Positions 32,490 to 42,795 of a stretch of 64,000 nt of DNA are shown in pieces. The position numbers and the translations under genes are program-made. The notes beneath the pieces were generated by a model, which worked only from the letters and a program-made list of their open reading frames with translations, did no database searches and was not told where the DNA came from. Each line of letters begins with the position of its first letter. The stretch's first letter is position 1. This stretch comes from Gambelia wislizenii (Eukaryota; Chordata; Lepidosauria; Squamata; Crotaphytidae). The DNA is taken from NCBI GenBank assembly GCA_030847615.1, contig JAUMIR010000002.1:194663809-194727808 (forward strand), read 5' to 3'.

Positions 32490-33170
32490 TCTTTGGCCGG
32501 GGGTCTGCTGCTGCTGACACCGCCCTTCTCCACCTTTCTTTGCCAGCCCTTGATCTGGTTCCGCCGGGTTACCCAAAGGTCAGGCGAAGGGGGCAGCTCA
32601 GGAGGGGGAGTGGGGCTCTCCTCGCCCCCTGGCATCGGCGCGTGGGGTTCCTTTGGCCCCCCAAACCTGAGCCGCATGAAAAGGGAGCTATTAAATCAAG
32701 CCACGGCCAAGGTTCAAGGAGAGCCAAGACCTTTGCACATGAATGCCCCCATCCTCCTCCCTGGGAGAGGGCTCTCTCTTCAACGTTTTTCTCGCAAAGA
32801 AAGGCCACTTCAAAGCTGAGGCCATTTTGCCTGCTAGATTTAGTTTAATTAATTAAAAGCCGGGGGAAAGTGGCGGGGGGTGGGGAGAATAAAAGGAGGA
32901 GGAGAAGGGAGGGAAGCAAGACCCGCGCACTGCTCCTGGAAGCGGGCAGAGTAGCAAAGGGCTACTACATATGGGAAGAAAGCGCGGGAAGGAGGCGGCG
33001 GCGGTGGTGGCGGCGGTGGTGGCGGCGGTAACCGTCCCTTTTCTTCTCCAGCTGGTTGCTGGGTTGTGTTCGTTCTTGGCACACATGTGGGGGGGGTCTC
33101 TTTCCCCTCCCTTTAGCACCCCGAAGAAGAATGGGGGCGTCTGGGAGCTGGTTCAAACGGACTTTCATTT
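32490..33170. promoter_or_regulatory. GC-rich, CpG-containing island upstream of FOXJ1
   Basis: G+C and CpG rise sharply compared with the flanks (for example GCATCGGCGCGTGGGGTTCC near 32633 and ACCCGCGCACTGCTCC near 32922). A GGCGGCGGTGGTGGCGGCGG triplet array lies at 32994-33030. The island is about 1 kb upstream of the FOXJ1 core promoter. I found no confident exon in it. It may be a distal part of the FOXJ1 promoter region or the start of an unannotated transcript on either strand. Confidence 0.5.
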
Positions 33171-33424
33171 GTCTTAATGAAACTCACACAGCCATCGTTC
33201 CCCGCATAGCGGCCACATACCAACCAGGCTCAGGAAGGCTAGTTTAAGGAATTTTGGGAGCCCCTGCAACGCTTTATTTTGGGGGGCTCATATGTTTATC
33301 TCAGGTCAATGTAACCTAACCTATTCACAGTACAGGATATCCAGATTATTACGAATAATGTTTATGCAGGAGGAGGGTTAGGACGCCCCCCCCCCAATGA
33401 TGGGGCCCCCTACTGCGGCAGGTG

Positions 33425-33838
33425 CTGCAGGGCCCTTAAACCGGCCCTGAAGTTGGTTTGAAACGTGATTATTTGTCGTGGTTTCTTCTTATGGCATCCT
33501 GGGATTTGTAGTTTGGTGAAGCACCAGCACTCTGGCAGAGAAGGCGAAAGACCTTGTAAAACTACAACTTTATTTTTATTTATTTTTTATTTATGAGTTA
33601 TTTATACCCCGCTCTTCAGCTACAAGGCTATCAGAGCGGCTGACAAACGGTTTTCAGCAATAGCAATTTACACATCTACACTCCATTAAGCAGCTTCCAA
33701 TGTGTGTTAGCTAATTGCCACCACAAGCCGGGTACTCATTCTACCAACCTACAAATTTCAGGATTCCATAGTAAGGAGCCATGGGAAATAATCCCGTTTC
33801 AAACCAGATTATTTATGTAGTGTGGATCAGGCCCTAGA
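33425..33838. mobile_element. Inverted-repeat DNA transposon interrupted by a LINE tail
   Basis: The left half has TTGGTTTGAAACGTGATTAT and GGCATCCTGGGATTTGTAGT. The right half, in reverse complement, has TCTGGTTTGAAACGGGATTA and TATGGAATCCTGAAATTTGT. Between them, about 33563-33715, sits a minus-strand LINE 3' end (A/T-rich tail plus a decayed TATACCCCGCTCTTCAGC-type end). Confidence 0.6.
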
Positions 33839-33889
33839 GTTAGAAGAGACCTCCAGGGTCATCTAGTCCAACCCCCTGCTTCTTCAAAG
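33836..33889 (-). mobile_element. CR1 3' end fragment, minus orientation
   Basis: TTAGAAGAGACCTCCAGGGT followed by CATCTAGTCCAACCCCCTGC is the reverse of the CR1 3' end consensus. Only about 50 bases remain. Confidence 0.75.
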
Positions 33890-34049
33890 GCGGAGGAGTG
33901 GGAGGATATTGGTGGGGAGTGTATGTGGAGGGAACCCAAGCGTCCAAGTTCTCTTTCCACTCCCCTCATCAGTAACGAGAAAAGAACTGGTGGCCAAAGA
34001 AGGCGTGTGTGGGGGGAGTTGGGGGGAGAAGAAGAAGGAGACAAAGTAA

Positions 34050-34180
34050 GTTTGTGTAAAGTGTTGGAACGGCGGGAGAGGGAGCGAAACTGTCAAGGGC
34101 TTGCGGTCTCCATGGCGACGCCCGGGCCAATGGGAAGGGCGGGAGCTGTTTATAGAGGCGGAGCGTCGCCATGGCAGCCG
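34050..34180 (+). promoter_or_regulatory. FOXJ1: FOXJ1 core promoter with two X-boxes, CCAAT and TATA-like box
   Basis: Within 75 bases I see GTCTCCATGGCGAC (34106-34119), CCAAT (34127-34131), TTTATAGAG (34149-34157) and GTCGCCATGGCAGC (34165-34178). The two 14-mers match the palindromic X-box bound by RFX factors (GTYNCCATGGNRAC-like). RFX2/RFX3 act together with FOXJ1 in motile-cilia gene control, so X-boxes in the FOXJ1 promoter are functionally sensible. The element lies just upstream of a noncoding exon with a good splice donor at 34451. The transcription start is not directly visible, but a start near 34180 would fit the TATA-like box. Confidence 0.7.
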
Positions 34181-34450
34181 GAGAAGCCTTTGGGAGCAGG
34201 TACTTAGGGGCAGTCAGTCATTCTGTGGCTTACAAATCACAGCGGCGGCGGTGGTGGGAGAGAAAAGGCTCTGGCAGCCAGGGGCAGTCGTAATTTATCC
34301 AGCGGGGGCACAAACAGGAGAAAGTTGCCCCCTCTCTCTTTTATTTCCCCCCCTTTCCCTCCCTCTCCTTCAACTTCACCCCACAGAGCAGCCCCCTGTT
34401 CTAGTTGTAAACATTTGGCAGCAGTGGGATTTCTCCTTACTTAGGACCAG
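34180..34450 (+). other. FOXJ1: FOXJ1 noncoding first exon (5' UTR)
   Basis: GC-rich sequence downstream of the core promoter ends at a consensus donor, GGACCAG|GTAAGA, at 34450/34451. Mammalian FOXJ1 also has a noncoding first exon followed by two coding exons, so this layout is expected. The 5' limit is inferred. The next exon's acceptor is TTGTTGTTGCAG at 36002. Confidence 0.65.
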
Positions 34451-35889
34451 GTAAGATAATAAATAGAGTTATTACTTTTTAAGGTCAAATGAGGAGAGAT
34501 TGGCTTTTTTTTTAACTTCACCTTATAGTAGGAAGGTTATGCCCCCCCCCCACTATTGTGTATCCTGAGACAGTAAACCTTCATGTAGGACTGTCCCATT
34601 AATAGGTTTTAATAGGAATCTGTCCTTAGTTATAATCTTTTGTGTAATATGTTTTGATGTTTTAGTTCAATTTCATGTATTTCATGTGAAGAGGGATGGC
34701 ATGGAGCTTCTAGCTTGTGGTTACTTCAGTACAAGTACTTGGGCACTGTCTTCTACTGATTGTCCAGCCTGAATTGTGTCCTGTTGTCTAAAGTGACCTT
34801 TTGTATAAATTTACAACCCGATGTATAAGCCAGTTGAGTCTACCTAGCTGAGGTTTAAGTTACTCTTGCTGAAATGGGACCTACTTTCACACTCCTAAAT
34901 GCATGACATGAAGCTCCATTGAAATCAGTAAGCTGTCTATCTGTCCCATGGTATTCAAAGACATAGCCGTGTTAGTCTGGAATATCAGTAATCGAGGGGA
35001 TCTTGTAGCACCTTTGAGACTAACTGGGAGAAAGAAATGGTAGGATAAGCTTTGGTAGACTTGGTCTACTTCCTGAAAGGTGCTACAAGATCCTCTTGCT
35101 TACTAATATCCCATGATATATTCAGCACTGGGAGGAACCCACTTAAATAAAAATGCTTCAATTTATGATTGGATTTTTCTTACTTGAGATGGAATTTCCA
35201 TTTTGTTGAATATATATGCTAAACAGGCAGCTTAGGAATTTGTAAGCATTCTGGAAAAACACATTAAGTAGCCATTGTCTATGAATTCTAGTGACAAAAA
35301 TGAGGTGTATATTTTAAAAGTCTAGTTTTCTTTACAGTCTAATAACCTACTTATTAGCACAATTTAGTAATCTCTACTCGGAAGCATGTCCTATTGAGTT
35401 TGGTGGGGCTTATTCCCAGGTAAGTGTGTATATTCTTTAGGTATTCACAGCTTTAAATACACACTTCCATATATCTGCTGGTTTTTTTTTTAAAAAAAAG
35501 CCAATAGTGTGGCATGACCAAATTAGATGAAACAGATGCAATGCCCTATCAGTTTGATCTAGTAAAGATTAGAAGGTGTCAGTTATGAAGTTATTCAGTT
35601 ATGAAACTGAAGACACTTCTATTATTCCCTAGACGGGGTGTACCAATGTTCATTTCAGTTGCTTGCTTCTATCTAGATTTGAATGGAGTTCCAATAGGAA
35701 CAAAGCTACTTGGGTTCTTGGCAGTTTTGAGAACCATCTTGCCAGAAAAGCGAAAAGAACTTTGGGCAAATTCCACCCATCTGACCACTGTGGTCTACAT
35801 AAAGCAGGCTAATAAAAGAGAATGATTTGAGAAGGGGCTCCTACTGCACCCAAGCAAACCTCAACTCTTTGGGTTCCTAAAGGAGATTG

Positions 35890-35912
35890 ACTATATATAT
35901 ATATATATATAT
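35890..35912 (+). repeat. (TA)n microsatellite
   Basis: About eleven TA dinucleotides lie in FOXJ1 intron 1, just upstream of the coding exon. Confidence 0.9.
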
Positions 35913-36002
35913 TCAGTGCTTTTTATATTTAGCTGGCAAAGTTTGTGTTTGTGAACTGCCCAATTGTTGGGGATTTTGAACTTCTTCATGTTGTTGTTGC
36001 AG

Positions 36003-36062
36003 GATTGTCACCCCCTCTGACCTTTCCCTTCTACCCTCTTCCTGCTTTCCCACAATTCCTGA
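36003..36062 (+). other. FOXJ1: FOXJ1 5' UTR part of exon 2
   Basis: The acceptor TGTTGTTGTTGCAG ends at 36002. Sixty pyrimidine-rich bases then lead to the first in-frame ATG at 36063. No upstream ATG lies between the acceptor and this start. Confidence 0.65.
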
Positions 36063-36584
36063 ATGTTGGACCTGCCTATTTTGGCTTCCACTGACATGAC
36101 TGACAGCTGGCTGAACATACAGTCAGAGGAAGAGAAAGGCCAGGAAAACAGCATGGTGGATTCAGGGAACCTGGATGACAGTTTGACCAGCCTACAGTGG
36201 CTTCAAGAGTTCTCCATAATCAATGCCAACATGGGGAAGTCTTCTTCTTCCCCATGCAGCACAGACCCTCATGGTTATCACAAAATTCCTGGTTCAGCTG
36301 CACCGTGTTCCCCACTGGCTGGTGATCCAGCCTGCATGGGAATGCCCCATACGCCTGGCAAGCCAATCTCCTCCTCTACATCAAGGACTGCACATCTGCA
36401 AGGCCAGCCATTGGAAGACATAGATTACAAGACCAACCCCCATGTGAAGCCTCCTTATTCTTATGCCACACTCATCTGCATGGCAATGGAAGCCAGCAAG
36501 AAAACCAAAATCACCCTCTCAGATATCTACAAGTGGATTACAGATAATTTCTGCTATTTCCGGCATGCTGACCCCACATGGCAG
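36063..36584 (+). CDS. FOXJ1: FOXJ1, first coding exon (N-terminus and first half of forkhead domain)
   Basis: FOXJ1 is the forkhead transcription factor that switches on motile-cilia genes in the nucleus of multiciliated and nodal cells. This exon gives 174 residues. The conserved N-terminal motif LDDSLTSLQWLQEF is at about residues 37-50, TDPHGYHKIPGSAAP at about 67-81, and the forkhead domain begins with NPHVKPPYSYATLICMAM at about 125. The exon ends in HADPTWQ at a phase-0 donor, CAG|GTAGGT, the same position as in mammals. Two in-frame starts are possible. ATG 36063 has a weak context (T at -3). ATG 36096 (M12, MTDSWL) has G at -3 and aligns with the human start MAESWL. I give the longer form, but the shorter may be used. 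The second coding exon is at 46669. Confidence 0.96.
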
Positions 36585-39280
36585 GTAGGTGGCTGGCAGA
36601 GTCTGTATCCCTCAGCATTTTGGCATCTGCCTTAGAATGAAGCCATCCAGTCATGTGGGCATAGTTGTCATTTTCCCAGTGTTCTGCTGAATCTCCATTG
36701 CGGTTCAAGACTAGCTACCTTCTCAAATTGGCTTAGTTTGCCCATATGTTTTATGATGGTTGAACCTGATGATTTCAGATTTTTAAAAAAATCCTCATTA
36801 TTCCCCTGTGCAGGCACTGCTATGCAAAGCAGACCTACACCTTAACATATTGAAAGAGAAATTTAGTCCTTAAATAGTTATGGTAGAACAGCAACCATGT
36901 TCCTACATTCCTAACTTAGACACTAGCACCCTACTAGCTCAAGCATCTTTCTTCACTGAGATCTAAGATCTCATAATTTTAGATTCTGCCACCTCACAAG
37001 AGGACCATGTTGCTAAGATCCTGCCCAGGCTGTAGGACAACCAAGAGAAGAGGAACGGATCTCCTCACAACCCACCTCACCCCACCTGCCTTACATTAGA
37101 AAGCAGCCAAGTGTTCCTAGTATTCATCACATTGCAGCTCCTTTCTCTGCTTCATTTTCCCCAGAGTTCAATTACTGTTGCTTGGTATGTTTCCTATCTG
37201 TGTTTTGCCTAGAGTAAGCACTTAGTAGCACACTGATGTTGATGTAAATGAGAAGATAGAGCAATGTAAACAAGGTATTTTCTCCATTTAAAGGTAGCAA
37301 TTAGCAATTATGTCTCTACTGTAGGACAAATGCTGTGGATGTTTGAGGGAATGTTTGCCTTTTTCTGTACCTCAATCATAGCATTTGTAGTGGTGCAGTT
37401 AGAATCTAGAGTAAGGGCTGAGTTACAAAGAGTATAGAAACAACAATAGGGTAGACCAAGGAGAGAAGAGAGAAGCTAATAGGTGAAGGGATAAAAGAGA
37501 AATAAAGATGGGAAAGTAGTTACTCTTCTTAACACTAGATTCCTAATGCTGCTAGTCCTGTCAGTCATAAATGGGGGTTTGGGCTTGAATCACAACAAAT
37601 ACTCTCAGGAAGCTTGTTTTTTTGGAAATTAAAATAGACTTCTAAGCTTTGCCATGAACCTTATGTTCCACACTGAAATGTCTTTATTCCTCACTCAGAT
37701 CTGGAAGAAGCAATCCTGTTAGAGGGGCTTTGAAAACCAGCCCCTTGCGCAGGGCACTATCCTCCATATTCAGCGACTGTCTCCCTAACAGATTGTTAGA
37801 TTTTGCTTTTTAACAAGCAAGGCCTTTGCTTACATGGTGCCCTTCCAATGTGTTAGACCACAATTTAGTGGTAGCTGGTGGCTTCCATGCCAGTGGGGTG
37901 GTGAATCAATTTCAGGTTTTAGTTTGAACTTTAAAGGAGTTATCCAAGGTGCTGAACCTGGTTGAGGATAGGATTCAGAACCTTGGAAAGTTTCTTTGAA
38001 CTTGGACTAAAATCCAGAGTGGTTCCACTGACATAGATTCCACTAGCTGCTAGTGCTACAGTTTGCATCATTGCTAGCTAGCATGTGTATTCCAGCATAT
38101 CTGGAGAATATTTAGTTGGGGAAGCCTGGCATAGGCCAACTTGTGTCAAAATGGGGGAGCATTCAAAAGACTCAACTACTTCATAAGCTAGCAGGAGAAG
38201 AAAGAGGAGGAGGGGATTTAGAAGAATAAGCAAACACTCCTTCTTTCCTAAAAACTCTTTCCCTTGATCCATGAGAGAAGGGATATCAAAAGTACTACCT
38301 GTATTGGTTACAAGTTTCCATTGAAGGCAAATAATAATAATAAAATAAATGTGCATTGTCCTTGCCACTTGGTGCTTCACAAGACTGGAGACGGAGAACC
38401 TCCATCAAGAATGGAGAAAAAATAAAATAAAATGTGTACTGGGGAGGAGTGGTAGAAATGAGTGTTTGAGGCTAAGGGAATATTACATCAGAGCTGTTTG
38501 GTACATAACAATGATAATTTTCCTTTAACCTCTTGGAAAGACATGGTGAAGCCATAATACCTTCATGATGTTTAAAATTGCTGTGGACAGCAGTGTAAAG
38601 TTCACTGTCATCAAATTATAAAACAATATTCGGGCAGGGAAAGAGAGACCATCATTAAAGCTCTCCCTTTCAGCCCAACAGCACCAGTTTTGGTGTTGAG
38701 GGACCTTTGTCCTTCTTGAGCACCATCTTCTTGTATACTCAATGTGTGTGATACATGTCAGGTTGAATAATCTGTTTGGCTTGTGAGATTTAAAATATTT
38801 TTGAGTCAGTTGTTTATAAGACTGAACAAACAAAAGTTCATTTAGCAAAAAGGAGGAAAAGTCTTTGGAGAAATCCAGGTAAGGATTGTTCACCAGTCCT
38901 TTATTAAATGCTTGTTGGACTTTCACTCTACCAAAGATATTTTGCTGCCTAGGAAAAGAGATGGCTCTTCTTCTCATTCCATGTACAAAAGTTGACCAGT
39001 CTGATTGCTGAATCTTACTACAACAGTACGGATGGGTCAACATTGTTTACCACACCTGGAGGCACAAGGCAGCTTGGTCTTCCTCATCACTTTGCTATAG
39101 TTCTCTGCTTCCCAACCACCTGAGGCAGCCCAATGAAAGGGCAAGGCCTTCTGGCCTCTATTACTGTAGCAGCAACTATATATCCATGATCCTCATTTGT
39201 TCTGGTAAGATTTGTCCACCATGAATATACAAAGACCTGAAAACCAAGAGATCCCAAGCACCTATTTTGAATCCAGTAGA

Positions 39281-39404
39281 TTGGACAAGTCACACACACT
39301 CGGCCTCAGGAAAAGGCAAAGAAAAAACCCCTCTGAACAAATCTTGCCAAGAAAACCCCATGCTTTAGGGTCACCTTAAGTTGGAAATGACTTGAACAAT
39401 AATA
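39281..39404 (+). mobile_element. tRNA-derived SINE, 5' truncated
   Basis: CACTCGGCCTCAGGAAAAGG, then CTCTGAACAAATCTTGCCAA, then GGGTCACCTTAAGTTGGAAA, then TGACTTGAACAATAA are the body and tail of the common SINE. The head is not visible. Confidence 0.8.
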
Positions 39405-39659
39405 TTGGGCTTTTCTTCTTGTGCCAAAGGATGGTCTTCTCTGGAAATTAATTTCATTTAAAGGAAAAGAATGTCCATGTACCATCTGGAAAAACCTGTA
39501 TTTGATGGTACCAGTGCATCTTGAGACACAATTGTAGAGTTGAGTTTCTGGGGCCAACCTTACTATGATGTTCCTTAATACAAAACAAATAATTTTTTGT
39601 CTGTCTCCAGTGATTAGTGGGCTAGTTAGATTCTGTGTGATTAGATAGGATGGTGATGA

Positions 39660-39688
39660 CACCACAGATGATGATGATGATGATGGCA
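39660..39688 (+). repeat. (GAT)n microsatellite
   Basis: GATGATGATGATGATGATGG in FOXJ1 intron 2. Confidence 0.9.
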
Positions 39689-39851
39689 GTCTCATTTGTG
39701 TCCAGAGTTTCTAGTAGATCTCATCTTTAATCAGATTTTGAGAGCCTAGCTATGGCAAAATGTTCTTGAGTCCAAGACAATGATAGACTCTTTTAAGGCT
39801 GGAGTTCATGTTACAGAAGTACCTCTGAAATTGGCTTCAGTGTACTGATTT

Positions 39852-40076
39852 ATTGTTCAAGTCATTTCCAACTTATGGCAATCCTAAGAATAGCTTATCA
39901 TGGGGTTTTCTTGGCAAGATTTGTTCAGAGGGGGGTTGCCATTGGCTTCCTCTGAGGCTCAGAGAATGGGACCTGCCCAAGGTCACCCAGTGGGTTTTCA
40001 TGGCTGAGCAGGGATTTGAACCCTGGTCTCAAGAGTTCTAGTCCAATACCCAACCACTACACTATGCTGGCTCTCT
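39852..40076 (-). mobile_element. tRNA-derived SINE, minus orientation, full length
   Basis: ATTGTTCAAGTCATTTCCAA, GGGTTTTCTTGGCAAGATTT, GCCCAAGGTCACCCAGTGGG and GGGATTTGAACCCTGGTCTC run to CACTACACTATGCTGGCTCT. It is the best-preserved copy of the family in the window. Confidence 0.9.
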
Positions 40077-40834
40077 AGTGCAGTGACACCCAGGTCATAA
40101 TACAGAGAACTATTTAACACGTGTATCACTGTCATCAAACTGTGGAACCTCCATTCCACACACTTGCTGGTTTCTGGAAAAGTGGTAGTGACCTTAGCTT
40201 AGTAAAGGCATTTTTTTTTTTTACTACAGCTCCCAGAATTCTGAAAAGGTTAGTTAAAAAAAAAAACATTCTCCCAGGTCTATGTAGATGTTTCTTGAAT
40301 ATAGCTGAGGATCAACCACTTGCTGCCGCAGAAAGATAATTTTTGACACTATGGCCCTAACTATAACCAGGCCTTTATTTGTCTAGTTATTAACAACTTC
40401 ATGTCCTCTGGGGCTGAGTGTTATAAATTCCCATGACCTTGCATAATACCTGTTTGTGGGGAGAAAGCAACATTAGAAAAGGACCTTCTACATTCTCCTC
40501 ATTCACTTCTGTGCTTTTTCACATTTTGATACCTTGCTGTCATATTCTTCCTTTGCCTACAACAGCACATTCTCTCCTAAAAAGGATTAATTGAAGCTCG
40601 CCAAAGTGCACTGTTGTCTTTAGCTCAGTCTTTGGTACACAACTACAAAGTGAAACAGAGGTTTGAATCTTATTGTTAGTCTTATCTCAAGTAGATGCAC
40701 TGAATCACTGGGATTGACTTTTATGTTGACTTGCCATTCAACAATTAATTCAATCGCTCCCCTGTAGATGGGACTAACCAGCATGATTCAGGCCCATGTT
40801 TGTTGTGTGTGAGTGTGGAGGGGCTCTTCTCCTG

Positions 40835-40955
40835 GAAGGTGGGAAACCTGTTGCCCTCTGTTATTGGATTGAACTCCCTTCACCCCACCTGGCATAGCCA
40901 ATGGTCAGGGATGATGGGAGTTGTCATCCAACATCTTGAGGGCCTATTGTGCATC
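40835..40955. mobile_element. Short palindromic MITE
   Basis: CCTGTTGCCCTCTGTTATTG with GGATTGAACTCCCTTCACCC, and the inverse GATGGGAGTTGTCATCCAAC with ATCTTGAGGGCC, form clear inverted halves of the abundant family. CATAGCCAATGGTCAGGGAT lies at the centre. Confidence 0.7.
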
Positions 40956-41704
40956 AGATCAGTTGGGTGACTACTATATTCAGCTGAATGCTAAAGATCT
41001 CCTTAACTGACTAAAAATGTTAATTCAAAGAAGCTGTTGGATTAGGTAACTGGTTTTCAGTAGCTTGTTGGGAAGCTACTGTCCCAGTGTATTTTGGGGA
41101 ATCATGTATATTTTTAGTAGAAAGCTTGGCATATACAGTACTCTTAATGGCCATTTTATAATATTAAACCCTTCCAGTCTTCAGAGCAATATTTGCCTTT
41201 AGCATAAAATCATTTCTTTCCCTTCTTTTTTTTTGTGTACATACTTTGAAGCTTTTGTGATTTGTTTCAGCTTCTTGCTAATACCATTAGGACATGGCTT
41301 TGAAATAGTATTAATAGTGCTGCAATTTTCTAACAAGAGAAGGAAAGGCAGAGAAAAGTGGGAGCTGTGGGAGGCTGAGCTCGATGAAAGCCTGCATTTT
41401 CCCCCAGGCATTTTTTACTACGCTCCAATTTATTAATTAGCAGAACTCATTTATTTGCATCTTAACCAGCAGTGCCACTCACAAGATGATCCTAACTTTA
41501 GGAAGCACAAATAACAGAGACACTGAAATAAAGCCAAAGTGTTCATGTAAAGTAAGATCCCTCATTTGGATGCTCTATCCTCCAATGTCATTAGCATGTA
41601 CTCCTGGTTAAATACAGCAAGTATCCACAAAAGAATCAGCTGAAGAAAGAGAAGTTGTAGTCAACGTATTCCTGGCATCTTTTCACATCACCCTGTATAG
41701 CTCT

Positions 41705-41850
41705 GATTTCATTTTAGGGAAGGACCTTTAGAATTCCCAGTCCCCCAGGCTCCTCTGGCACCTCTGACCCAACTACAAGCCCAGGATTTCATAGGATGTT
41801 CCCATGGCATTCATGGTGGAATCATAGTGCTGTAACAGTGTAATATAAAA
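41705..41850. mobile_element. Half copy of the palindromic DNA transposon family
   Basis: CCTCTGGCACCTCTGACCCA, CCAGGATTTCATAGGATGTT and GGTGGAATCATAGTGCTGTA match the right half of the element at 42576. The left half appears to be missing. Confidence 0.6.
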
Positions 41851-42575
41851 GGGCTATTTTGCTGATGGCAACAACTGGATTTAATGTTAACTGGATTTGA
41901 TATCAAAAGAAGTATATCAAAAGGGAAAGAAAATTGACCCATGTAGTATCTTAGAGCCTGGTATGAAGGAGCCATGAAGGGTGGCACCAAAGAACATCAC
42001 CAGAAGTCTTTCCCAATCTTGCATTTGTGACTATGGATAACTTGGTTTTCTCTGTGAGAAGCAGAGCTACACCTGGGCTATTGTTCAAGCTGATATTAAT
42101 TTCTGCTGGGGTGGGACAGCGATATCACAAACATGAAACTGGTCCAGAGTAGAGGAGGGGGAATGCTTTCCACTCCAGAGGTTTTGACCTACAACTCCCT
42201 TCAGCCTCTCTCAGCATGGCCAATGGTCAAGGATTATGGAAGTTGTTCAAACTACTTGGTGGGAAAAGTTTCACCACTTGTGGTCAGCATGTATCACTCT
42301 GGCTAAGATTTCCAAATACTGATGGTCTTAATAGTTATCCTAATATAATTTCTCCTATAAATACCACTTTAGCATTTCTCTGTATGTGTGTGTGCTGAAG
42401 TCAATTGACTTATCCCCAGGTAAGTGTGAACAGGACTTCAGTTTCACATACCTCGTCTTGCATGTTCTTGATGTGATCATGCGTTACTTATTAATCTTAT
42501 TGTGTAGAGCAGATATTCTGTAGATGTATTGGAAGGAACACACTGTTTCATGATTGAAGTCATTCGACTTGAGGC

Positions 42576-42795
42576 CCTTTCACACTACAAAATTATAGCA
42601 TATGATTCTACTTTAAGTGCCATGGCTGCATCCTATGAAATCCTGGGATTTGTACTTTGGTCAGAGGCACTAGAGGAGCTCCCTGGATGAGAATTCTAAA
42701 TATCTCCTGCAGACTGCAAATCCCAGGATTCCATAGGTTGTTGCCATGGCAGTTAAAGTAGACTCATAGTGCTGTAATTGTGTTGAGTGAATAGG
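42576..42795. mobile_element. Palindromic nonautonomous DNA transposon, full copy
   Basis: CCTTTCACACTACAAAATTA at the left pairs with TGTAATTGTGTTGAGTGAAT in inverted orientation at the right. Internal CATCCTATGAAATCCTGGGA and TCCCAGGATTCCATAGGTTG are inverted copies. This is the clearest member of the family and has no coding capacity. Confidence 0.75.

Noticed and set aside
38525..39043. 172-codon minus-strand open frame in the FOXJ1 intron
   Set aside because: I recognise no motif. One or two stop-free runs of this length are expected by chance in six frames of 64 kb, and I saw no supporting splice or promoter signal.
39852..40076. Possible tRNA gene on the minus strand
   Set aside because: Only A/B-box-like head sequence is present, fused to a SINE body that recurs many times in the window. 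No cloverleaf with intact acceptor stem is evident.
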